The notes under the pieces are model-generated. The model was not told the DNA's origin. It was given only the letters and a program-made list of their open reading frames with translations, and searched no databases. From Bacteroidetes bacterium UBA7674 (lineage in GTDB: Bacteria > Bacteroidota > Bacteroidia > Chitinophagales > Chitinophagaceae), in the NCBI GenBank assembly GCA_002483105.1, contig DLHG01000014.1, positions 1 to 29,461 of the forward strand: DNA of 29,461 bases, in the 5' to 3' direction. Below, piece after piece: positions 14,151-20,109 of the stretch. Position numbers and translations under genes: made by a program. How positions within the stretch are numbered: the stretch's first letter is position 1; each line of letters starts with the position of its first letter.

Positions 14151-14267
14151 TCCACTGGCGCGAGAGTTAGCGCAGCACATTCATGTCAAAACAGATAAAC
14201 CAGACTGTGTCCGGCATACCCATCTCGTCCTCATTTGCAACGACAATGCATGAGGTCAGCATTTTCA
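14151..14267. repeat. Palindromic repeat unit B
   Basis: Same two-block layout as unit A, with a 43-base insert between blocks. The first-block stem pairs CGC with GCG, where unit A pairs CAC with GTG: the pair has changed on both sides, so the hairpin itself appears to be maintained. No transposase gene is present; the unit resembles REP or MITE-type elements moved in trans. Confidence 0.7.
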
Positions 14268-14327
14268 ACTGCCGCCAATGTGCATATCATTTATTGCCCA
14301 CCACAACACATCTTCGTAAATTTACAA

Positions 14328-14573
14328 ATGGCATATCCTACGCCCAAAACACAGGCAAGCAAAAAGAAAATGCCGCAGCACAACCTAAGCTCTTTTAAGA
14401 AAACCGGCATTAACGGCACTTTCCGCATATCAAGCCTGCAATACGCTGCACAGACACAGCACAAGTCCGCACAGACGCTGCGCAAGTCTGCATATACACT
14501 GCGCAAGCCTACACAGACATTGCACAAGCTCGCAATCTTGATAACATTTGCACCGGACATAAAACGGACATAA
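14328..14573 (+). CDS. Doubtful small basic protein with a heptad repeat (81 aa)
   Basis: An open frame starts at ATG 14328 and ends at 14573. The product is very basic: MAYPTPKTQASKKKMPQH, then four 7-residue repeats of the form A-Q-T-L-R-K-S made by the 21-base tandem repeat at 14448-14531. A TAAATTTA box 3 bases before the ATG is one base off TAnnTTTG, as for the leaderless genes nearby. Against it: low coding quality, no homologue that I recognise, and 21-base repeats keep any frame open. It could equally be noncoding DNA whose repeats bind a protein. Confidence 0.2.
   Translation: MAYPTPKTQASKKKMPQHNLSSFKKTGINGTFRISSLQYAAQTQHKSAQTLRKSAYTLRKPTQTLHKLAILITFAPDIKRT
14448..14531 (+). repeat. 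Four tandem 21-base repeats
   Basis: Units start at 14448, 14469, 14490 and 14511, each 21 bases with no gap, and share the core GCRCAAG. Differences fall at all codon positions. The unit is two helical turns or seven codons, so both a regulatory and a coding reading are possible. Confidence 0.75.
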
Positions 14574-14673
14574 AAGTCCCATAAAACGGACATGAAGGGA
14601 CACAAAACAGACATGTGCAGACACATAGCCCCCACAAACCGGACATAAAAACCCCACAAAATGCCCATAAAAT
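14555..14673. repeat. Phased 11-base array with A-tracts
   Basis: A unit close to GGACATAAAAC recurs at 14555, 14566, 14577, 14588, 14598, 14609, 14619, 14630, 14641, 14652 and 14663, so about once per helical turn (mean 10.8). Most units carry an A-tract of three to five, which predicts bent DNA. A period of 11 cannot preserve a reading frame. Confidence 0.6.
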
Positions 14674-15123
14674 AAAATCACCCCTTGCCCACAAAGGCTT
14701 TCACCCCACCACCACCCCTCTCCGGAGGACATAAAACTGAAAGTCTCTGATTTGCTAACCAACTCCGAGCCGCAGGCGAAGAATAAAAGCCGACAATAGC
14801 TTCACAGCCTGGGACTAAGACTGCGCCTTTTTCTGCCTGAAGGAATTTGAATAGTGATCTACAGCTGAAAAATCTTGACAAAGATGATAGTGAACCTCCG
14901 GCGTGGTCAGAAAACCAGCGCACTGCTGAATAGCGAACAACGTAACTCAATATAACACGCAGCGTTTGCCCCCGAGCACCGGCGGAGCCGCATGTGCGTA
15001 GGGCCGCCTTTTCTTTTGTTACTTTTCTTTTGGCGGAGCAAAAGAAAAGTAAAGACCACACGAGCAGAGAACATAAGAAGAGCTAAAACCCGCTACCACA
15101 AAGCATCTCACCAAAATCAAAAT
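14674..15123. other. Gene-free stretch with one long hairpin
   Basis: No convincing gene was found on either strand. A leftward open frame at 14678-15061 exists but its product has no recognisable domain, mixed low-complexity composition and runs through the hairpin. Inside the stretch, TTACTTTTCTTTTG (15019-15032) and CAAAAGAAAAGTAA (15039-15052) are perfect 14-base arms around GCGGAG. The part from about 14955 to 15052 looks like a dispersed intergenic repeat of a kind often seen in Bacteroidota, but only one copy is in the window. Confidence 0.5.
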
Positions 15124-15221
15124 GACAAAACGTGGCAAAAACCTGGCACATTATGACAAAATACCGACACATTACGGCACTGGAGAGACACATTACGGCA
15201 ATCCACCGACACATTATGACA
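15124..15221 (+). promoter_or_regulatory. Ladder of 14-base sites at exact 21-base spacing
   Basis: The consensus GACACATTAYGRCA occurs at 15145, 15166, 15187 and 15208 (13 or 14 of 14 matches), with a weaker copy at 15124 (9 of 14). All starts are exactly 21 bases apart, so the sites face the same side of the helix. They lie 80-180 bases upstream of a sigma-54-like promoter, the usual place for enhancer-binding activators. Confidence 0.65.
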
Positions 15222-15234
15222 CACCACTCACCCA

Positions 15235-15289
15235 CTGAAATTTTTTCACTCCCCACTGAAAAATTTTCAGAAAAATTCTGTCAGAATTT
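15235..15289 (+). promoter_or_regulatory. Palindromic sites upstream of the heat-shock gene
   Basis: CTGAAATTTTTTCAC (15235) and CTGAAAAATTTTCAG (15256-15270, perfect dyad except the centre) start 21 bases apart. They are followed by AAATTCTGTCAGAATTT (15273-15289), a perfect palindrome around one base. The first motif recurs at 16525-16539 in front of another sigma-54-like promoter. Confidence 0.6.
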
Positions 15290-15302
15290 CTCTCCCGCAC
15301 AC

Positions 15303-15317
15303 TGGCACACCGTTTGA
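15303..15317 (+). promoter_or_regulatory. Sigma-54-like promoter of the small heat-shock gene
   Basis: TGGCAC, 5 bases, TTGA matches the -24/-12 pattern TGGCAC-N5-TTGC except for the last base. Predicted transcription start is near 15328, leaving a short leader with a strong AAGGAGG ribosome binding site (15334-15340), unusual for this genome, before ATG 15345. Confidence 0.6.
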
Positions 15318-15344
15318 ATTATTGTCAGAAAAAAAGGAGGAATT

Positions 15345-15821
15345 ATGACATCCGTAATGAAAAGAACCAATGGCAACGGAAACTTGCCGGCGACCAACTT
15401 CAGCGGCCTGGTAGACAGCGTCTTCCGGAATGATCTGAGCCGCTTTTTTAATGACGACTTCTGGGGCTTCAACGGCCTCGACAGAAGTGTAAACGTCCCT
15501 GTTAACATTCGTGAGACCGACAAAAGCTACGAGCTGGAACTGGTAGCTCCCGGCCTGCGAAAAGAGGACTTTAAAGTGAGTCTTTCCGGCGACCTGCTCA
15601 CTGTGAGCTTACAGCACCGGGAAGAAAACAAAGAGGAAAACTCAGATGGCAGTTGGCTGCGTAAGGAATACAAGCAGCAGTCATTCAGCCGCAGTTTCAC
15701 CCTCGCTGACACGCTTGATGCCAACAACATCACAGCACGCTATGCCGACGGCATCCTCTACCTGAGCCTGCCGAAAAAAGAAGGTGCGCAAAGCCTCAGC
15801 AGAACAATTGACATTAGCTAA
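15345..15821 (+). CDS. Small heat-shock protein (Hsp20 family)
   Basis: The 158-residue chaperone holds unfolding proteins in a refoldable state without ATP in the cytoplasm. The N-terminal part (1-45) is rich in Phe and Asn (FSGLVDSVFRNDLSRFFNDDFW), as in other bacterial Hsp20 proteins. The alpha-crystallin domain runs from about 48 to 145: VNIRETDKSYELELVAPGL, KEDFKVSLSGDLLTVS and the end motif ADGILYLSLPKK, matching G-x-L-x-x-x-x-PK. The tail ends TIDIS, an I-x-I motif used to build oligomers. It has the clearest Shine-Dalgarno site in the window (AAGGAGG), a sigma-54-like promoter and an elaborate upstream array, suggesting tight, high-level induction. A terminator follows. Confidence 0.93.
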   Translation: MTSVMKRTNGNGNLPATNFSGLVDSVFRNDLSRFFNDDFWGFNGLDRSVNVPVNIRETDKSYELELVAPGLRKEDFKVSLSGDLLTVSLQHREENKEENSDGSWLRKEYKQQSFSRSFTLADTLDANNITARYADGILYLSLPKKEGAQSLSRTIDIS

Positions 15822-15841
15822 CCGCATAACGGCAATCAAGC

Positions 15842-15871
15842 AAGACGGTGGTTTCTACCACCGTCTTTTTT
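15842..15871 (+). terminator. Terminator after the heat-shock gene
   Basis: AAGACGGTGGT (15842-15852) pairs with ACCACCGTCTT (15857-15867) over TTCT and is followed by more T's. Confidence 0.88.
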
Positions 15872-15885
15872 CTGTTTCTATAAGG

Positions 15886-15918
15886 ACAAAAAATAAAGCA
15901 AGCTGTTCGCTTGCTTTA
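15886..15918 (-). terminator. Terminator after the lipoprotein-like gene
   Basis: TAAAGCAAGC (15894-15903) pairs with GCTTGCTTTA (15909-15918). On the minus strand the stem is followed by six T's. It starts inside the last bases of the leftward gene. Confidence 0.75.
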
Positions 15919-16422
15919 TAAGGTTTGCTTTTTCAGCTCCGGGCTTTCCTTTGGCCGGGTATTGATATTGGGGTAATTGTTCTTCAGGAAACTGTTTCTT
16001 AGCGAGTCCATCTGTCGCATCATCACTCCCATTTGTGCCTGGTGTTGCTGCCAGCTTTTCATAAAATAATCAGGAGCGGAAAAATTGCCGTAGAAGGAAC
16101 AATCATCCATCCTCAGCCTGTCAAAATCACTATTGAAGAAAGATGGAAAGTCCATACTGAACCTGTTCCTGAATTCCATAAGTACGCTGTCGGCGTTTAC
16201 GTTCTGCGTCTTGCCATCCTTACTGGAGTAGCTCCAGACATAGGTGGAGTCATAGGCTATCAGGTTGCCTTTGTCATCATACTTCTTGTTCACTTTCCAG
16301 CTCGACTGCGGTTGGTTTTCCTCCGTTTTCAGCTGGGCCTGTCTGCTCTTTTCGTTTTGCGCGTTGCATGCTGTGGTGCCGCCCAGCAATAGCAATGCGA
16401 TGATGATCTGTCTCATATACAA
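15916..16422 (-). CDS. Small exported, possibly lipid-anchored protein
   Basis: The 168-residue product starts with a signal sequence (MRQIIIALLLLGGTTACNAQ). The cysteine after TTA resembles a lipobox but lacks the usual Leu at -3, so it may be either a lipoprotein or a plain secreted protein. The rest is polar: SSWKVNKKYDDKGNLIAYDSTYVWSY-like text, then aromatic and Phe/Asp-rich segments (FPSFFNSDFDRLRMDD) and a Met/Gln-rich helix near 130-150. No domain is recognised. The position between two sigma-54-like stress genes, in the opposite direction, may be chance. ATG at 16422 is followed by a second ATG two codons later; either could be used. Confidence 0.68.
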   Translation of the reverse strand: MYMRQIIIALLLLGGTTACNAQNEKSRQAQLKTEENQPQSSWKVNKKYDDKGNLIAYDSTYVWSYSSKDGKTQNVNADSVLMEFRNRFSMDFPSFFNSDFDRLRMDDCSFYGNFSAPDYFMKSWQQHQAQMGVMMRQMDSLRNSFLKNNYPNINTRPKESPELKKQTL

Positions 16423-16524
16423 TTGTTTTTAGCGGTTAAAAAATGATCAATATCGCATGCTATACCACAACTATTATTCCATTGCTCACTTTAAAAATAC
16501 GTTAACAAAATCCTGTCATACACC

Positions 16525-16564
16525 CTGAAATTTTTTCAGTTTTTCGGGCTGGCACAAGCTTTGT
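16525..16564 (+). promoter_or_regulatory. Sigma-54-like promoter with CTGAAA palindrome
   Basis: CTGAAATTTTTTCAG (16525-16539) is followed after 10 bases by TGGCAC (16550-16555), 5 bases and TTGT. Predicted start is near 16576, which supports ATG 16601 as start of the next gene rather than TTG 16577. The palindrome is nearly the same as those in front of the heat-shock gene. Confidence 0.55.
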
Positions 16565-16600
16565 TCTCGTCAAAAATTGTCATCTAAAGGCTTACTTATC

Positions 16601-16813
16601 ATGGATAACACATTCGACAATTATCAACCCGACAACAGGATTTTCCGGCAGCTATTGGTTGCCGTGCTATGTTTTGTATTCTGCGTGCTCTATACCACAT
16701 ACAAGGTGTTATACCGTGGAGACTTGTCGTGGCTCGACTGGGGAATTTTAGGAATACTATCCCTGCCGGTAACATTCTTGTTCACAAGAATGGTGAAAGA
16801 CAGGCAGTCTTAA
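16601..16813 (+). CDS. Small two-span membrane protein (70 aa)
   Basis: The 70-residue product begins with a polar segment MDNTFDNYQPDNRIFRQ and then has two membrane spans at about 18-36 and 45-62, joined by YRGDLSWLDW. No conserved family is recognised. An AAAGG at 16586-16590, 10 bases before ATG 16601, may be its ribosome binding site. Its sigma-54-like promoter and shared upstream palindrome link it to the heat-shock gene 800 bases away, so an envelope-stress role is a reasonable guess only. It ends 23 bases before the convergent PAP2-like gene. Confidence 0.7.
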   Translation: MDNTFDNYQPDNRIFRQLLVAVLCFVFCVLYTTYKVLYRGDLSWLDWGILGILSLPVTFLFTRMVKDRQS

Positions 16814-16836
16814 CCGTGAGGCCGGGAAAGTGGGGG

Positions 16837-17532
16837 CTAGTCTATATTCGCCGTCTTGTAGCTGTATCTGTCTTTGACCTTAGTATAGTAAAAACGAAGC
16901 CGTGTAGGCGCGAAGTAGATAATGGTAGTAATGACGATGGCACCATACACATCATATGTATAATGGATGCGCATACTCAGCACCATGAAGGTCATGAGTA
17001 ATGCGGCGAACAGCATATACACCCTTACAGGCTTTATCTGTGCGCAAAGGAAGTATATCCATATGCTGGCCACGTGGCCGCTAAAGAAGAGGTCTTTGGT
17101 CAATGGTGCATCCTGCGGGTAAAAAGTATTCTCCAGGAACACGTCCTGTAGCACAATGATACCATGGGGTGCTTCCAATGGGAACATCAGGATACAAAGC
17201 TGGCGAACCACTGCTACCACAAAGTGCATCTGGATCAGCCTGAGAATAACACGCGGTTTGTTTAAATGCGTCAATACGATAAAGACTATAGAACCATAGA
17301 GCAGCATGAATATGGGCACCGAAAAATCAGCGCTGGGGAAGTACATCAGGAGGTTGTCCTTCAGCCTCACACCTTTGCGGGCTTCAACGAAAGCACCAAC
17401 ATCCTGCGTGATACGTGAGTAAACGAAAAACAAAGCCGGCGCCAGGAATAACTTCAGGCTGAAGTACTTATCCTGCAGGGCTACCTTCCAGGCGTCGATA
17501 GTAGGTTGTATAAGTTGGCGAAACTTTGGCAT
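16837..17532 (-). CDS. PAP2-like / sphingomyelin-synthase-related membrane protein
   Basis: The 231-residue integral membrane protein has five to six spans and the PAP2_C active-site pattern: KDLFFSGHVASIW (SGH at 151-153) and RIHYTYDVYGA (H190 and D194). In lipid phosphatases and phosphotransferases of this group the two histidines and the aspartate do the chemistry. The arrangement SGH ... H-Y-T-x-D-V is closest to sphingomyelin-synthase-like proteins, and Bacteroidota do make sphingolipids, so a role in phospho-sphingolipid or isoprenoid/lipid phosphate turnover is plausible. I chose ATG at 17532; an in-frame TTG at 17562 would add ten residues. It is a single gene. Confidence 0.8.
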   Translation of the reverse strand: MPKFRQLIQPTIDAWKVALQDKYFSLKLFLAPALFFVYSRITQDVGAFVEARKGVRLKDNLLMYFPSADFSVPIFMLLYGSIVFIVLTHLNKPRVILRLIQMHFVVAVVRQLCILMFPLEAPHGIIVLQDVFLENTFYPQDAPLTKDLFFSGHVASIWIYFLCAQIKPVRVYMLFAALLMTFMVLSMRIHYTYDVYGAIVITTIIYFAPTRLRFYYTKVKDRYSYKTANID

Positions 17533-17637
17533 ATTATCCGGCAAAAATAATGGACTAGCCAATCAATCAGCAAAAAATTTGCCAAAAAAGTAATATTGAG
17601 ATTACAATAAAGTAATATAAGAGCTCCTGACCGCCAA

Positions 17638-18795
17638 TCAATTCTGCTTAACACCCTTCTGTGTTACTGCATACATAAAGCGTTCTGCAGCATAAACAGC
17701 CAACTGGCCGGAAGGACCATTGAGTGTGTATTCACATCCATGAGTAGCCCAGGGTAAGCCTAACAATAGATGCGGCACTCCGTTTTTATTTAACTGTTCT
17801 GCCATACGTTCGCTTTCTACATAGTGCACATGTTCATCTATGTACCCGTGTACAATAAGTGCAGGAACACTATTTGGGGTTACACCGGCAAAAGGTGACG
17901 CGTCTATATATTGTTGCTTTACTTCTGTAGGGGAGCCTCCGAGATAGTCGCGCAGTACCATCTGGTGATCCATTACCAACTTGTTGTGTGGTTCATCATA
18001 CGCATAAAGCATATCAGCCGCACCATAGAAGCCTACTACACCCCTCACTCCGGGTTCGTTGAGGCGGTACACAGCAGAAAGGACTATCTGCCCACCGGCA
18101 GAGCGGCCCATGAGCACAAAGTTGTTGCTGTCTATGTCCAGTTCAGCGGCATGTTGTTTCAGCCATACCAGTGCGGCATGTACGTCCTCCAGCGGTGCAG
18201 GGAATTTAAATTCGGGAGCAAGCCTGTAGTTGATGGTTGCGACCTGGTAGCCTGCTTTTGCGAAGTAAGAATTGACATCGGGCAGTTCGCTGTTGTCGCC
18301 ACTCCTCCACGAGCCACCGTGTACCATCAGCAGACACGGCCGCTTTCCTGCCACTTGTGAGGGATAGAAGTTGAGCGACAGAGGTACGCCGCTATGTACA
18401 GCATACTCGTGAGTGGTGAATGGTATTTTGCTTGCACCTATGCCGCTGATCATCTGCGTTGCCGAGAAGGCCGTTTTACGATGGACCGCTTTAAGGTCGG
18501 CGGTGCTGACGTTGAATTGTTTCAGTAGCCGCTCGTCTAAGTCTGCAGCCACTTTGTAAGCCCCGACAACAGGCACGGCGAACAAACAAAAAGCCAGGCA
18601 AGTGATAATTGCAGCAGGTACTCTATATGGCGAGGCCTTATATATCCAGAACAACAGGAGCGCACTCACTATCATCCATATCCAGGGAAACTCGGAGATA
18701 GCGATAGCGGGATACCATGCCTGCCGTGCCGGGATAGGAAAAATGGTGAGCAAGGAAAACAGCATTAATAGTATTGCCAGGATAAGACGCAGCAT
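17638..18795 (-). CDS. Membrane-anchored alpha/beta hydrolase (esterase, HSL/BD-FAE type)
   Basis: The 385-residue product has three N-terminal spans (about 2-20, 36-52 and 59-80) and then a hydrolase domain. It shows the oxyanion motif MVHGGSW (157-163), the nucleophile elbow GRSAGG with S232, an aspartate in HGYIDEHV (D320) and a catalytic histidine in ATHGCEY (H352). The family hydrolyses acyl esters of small molecules or carbohydrates; the enzyme would face the periplasm if the third span ends outside. Its substrate is unknown. It reads away from the RlmL-like gene, with about 130 bases between the two starts. Confidence 0.87.
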   Translation of the reverse strand: MLRLILAILLMLFSLLTIFPIPARQAWYPAIAISEFPWIWMIVSALLLFWIYKASPYRVPAAIITCLAFCLFAVPVVGAYKVAADLDERLLKQFNVSTADLKAVHRKTAFSATQMISGIGASKIPFTTHEYAVHSGVPLSLNFYPSQVAGKRPCLLMVHGGSWRSGDNSELPDVNSYFAKAGYQVATINYRLAPEFKFPAPLEDVHAALVWLKQHAAELDIDSNNFVLMGRSAGGQIVLSAVYRLNEPGVRGVVGFYGAADMLYAYDEPHNKLVMDHQMVLRDYLGGSPTEVKQQYIDASPFAGVTPNSVPALIVHGYIDEHVHYVESERMAEQLNKNGVPHLLLGLPWATHGCEYTLNGPSGQLAVYAAERFMYAVTQKGVKQN

Positions 18796-18910
18796 GGAAA
18801 ACGGTTGAGTTTGTAGATTATATACGTCAAAACTGTGCCTATGGGTTTATGAGCACTATTCCCGACCGGCTTTCTTACCTATTAACTTATCAACCTATCA
18901 ACTTCTAGCC

Positions 18911-18918
18911 CTACCTTT
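18911..18918 (+). promoter_or_regulatory. -7 box of the RlmL-like gene, leaderless layout
   Basis: TACCTTTG is an exact TAnnTTTG box ending 6 bases before ATG 18925, so the transcript should begin at or next to the start codon. There is no Shine-Dalgarno site. A clear TTG is not seen at -33. Confidence 0.5.
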
Positions 18919-18924
18919 GCCCCC

Positions 18925-20109
18925 ATGTCGTTATATACTACCAAAGGATATATTACTATTACCTGCAATAAGCGTCTCACTACCTATGTAGAGCAAGAAG
19001 TTCGCGACCTGGGTTTTGAGATAGAAGATGTTTTTGTAACAGGTGTGCATATTATTGGTACTATCAACGACTGCATCAAGCTGAACCTCAATCTGCGGTG
19101 CGCCAGCCAGGTGCTTTATAGTCTTGGCCAGTTTGACGCTGTAAATGCCGACGACATTTATAAGAATATTGTCCGATACCCATGGGAGGATCTGCTGAAA
19201 GATTATTTCTCCATCACCAGCAATGTGATGAACGATACTATCAACAACAGCATGTTTGCCAACCTGAGGGTAAAAGATGCGATCGTTGACCGTATGCGCG
19301 AAGCCACCGGCGAACGCCCCTCCACCGGCTCTGAGCTGAATGGTGCGGTCATTCACCTTTTCTGGAAGAATGAAACGGCTGAAGTGTTCGTTGATACTTC
19401 GGGTGATTCCATTGCCCGTCACGGATATAGAAAACTACCCGGCCGTGCACCGATGCTGGAAGCATTAGCGGCTGCAACTATCCTTGCGACTAAGTGGGAC
19501 AGAAAATCGCCGTTCGTGAACCCCATGTGTGGTTCAGGAACACTGGCTATTGAGGCGTATCTTATTGCTACCAATCAACGCCCCGGGCTTTTCCGTATAA
19601 ATTATAGCTTTATGCACCTGCAAGGTTATGATGAAGCGGTATACGACAAAGAAATGCAGTTGCTCGATGAGCAGACAATAGAAGACGTACCGGGATTGCG
19701 TATCATCGCCACAGACATAAGTGATATGGCGATAGAAACAGCCAGGAAAAATGCGATCGCTGCCGGCGTTGCTGACAAGATTGAATTCAGCGTCTGCGAC
19801 TTCGCTGATACAGAAGTACCTGAAGGCGCTGCAGGTATTATGTTCGTCAATCCCGAATATGGTGAACGTCTTGGGGAAGAAACAGAACTGGAAGCTACTT
19901 ACGCACGCATTGGCGACTTTATGAAACAAAAGTGCAAAGGCTATCATGGCTATATCTTCACCGGCAATATGGAGCTTGCGAAAAAGATAGGCCTGAAAAC
20001 CAAACGCCGCATAGAGTTTTACAACAGTAAAATTGATTGCCGCCTGATGGAGTATGAACTATACGAAGGCACCCGCAAAGCACCTAAAGAAGAAACGCCC
20101 GGGGCTTAG
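18925..20109 (+). CDS. THUMP-domain rRNA guanine-N2 methyltransferase, RlmL-like
   Basis: The 394-residue enzyme methylates a guanine of 23S rRNA with S-adenosylmethionine. The first 155 residues form the ferredoxin-like and THUMP RNA-binding region (CNKRLTTYVEQEVRDLG). The methyltransferase has HGYRKLPGRAPMLEALAA (166-183), the SAM loop NPMCGSGTLAIEA (199-211), the acidic strand IIATDIS (260-266) and the catalytic motif NPEYGER (309-315). In E. coli RlmL the latter is NPPYGER, so Glu replaces the second proline. It covers only the RlmL N-terminal half; the second methyltransferase (RlmK part) is absent, as is usual outside Gammaproteobacteria. Its stop overlaps the stop of the convergent kinase gene by four bases. 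Confidence 0.88.
   Translation: MSLYTTKGYITITCNKRLTTYVEQEVRDLGFEIEDVFVTGVHIIGTINDCIKLNLNLRCASQVLYSLGQFDAVNADDIYKNIVRYPWEDLLKDYFSITSNVMNDTINNSMFANLRVKDAIVDRMREATGERPSTGSELNGAVIHLFWKNETAEVFVDTSGDSIARHGYRKLPGRAPMLEALAAATILATKWDRKSPFVNPMCGSGTLAIEAYLIATNQRPGLFRINYSFMHLQGYDEAVYDKEMQLLDEQTIEDVPGLRIIATDISDMAIETARKNAIAAGVADKIEFSVCDFADTEVPEGAAGIMFVNPEYGERLGEETELEATYARIGDFMKQKCKGYHGYIFTGNMELAKKIGLKTKRRIEFYNSKIDCRLMEYELYEGTRKAPKEETPGA

Noticed and set aside
14036..14330. Retron or diversity-generating retroelement suggested by the repeats
   Set aside because: No reverse transcriptase gene is in the window and the repeats lack an A-biased template/variable pair.
14678..15061. Leftward frame of 127 codons
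   Set aside because: It crosses the perfect hairpin at 15019-15052, has no recognisable domain or start signal, and its N terminus comes from the low-complexity CTTTT region.
14448..15221. CRISPR array suggested by regular repeats
   Set aside because: Units are 11-21 bases with no variable spacers of 30 bases or so, and no cas genes are present.
15132..15317. Rightward frame encoding seven-residue repeats (RHITALE type)
   Set aside because: The repeats come from the 21-base regulatory ladder, which keeps any frame open, and the frame overlaps the sigma-54-like promoter.
20106..20109. Frameshift or fusion between the methyltransferase and kinase genes
   Set aside because: The genes are convergent; only their stop codons overlap, and both proteins are complete.
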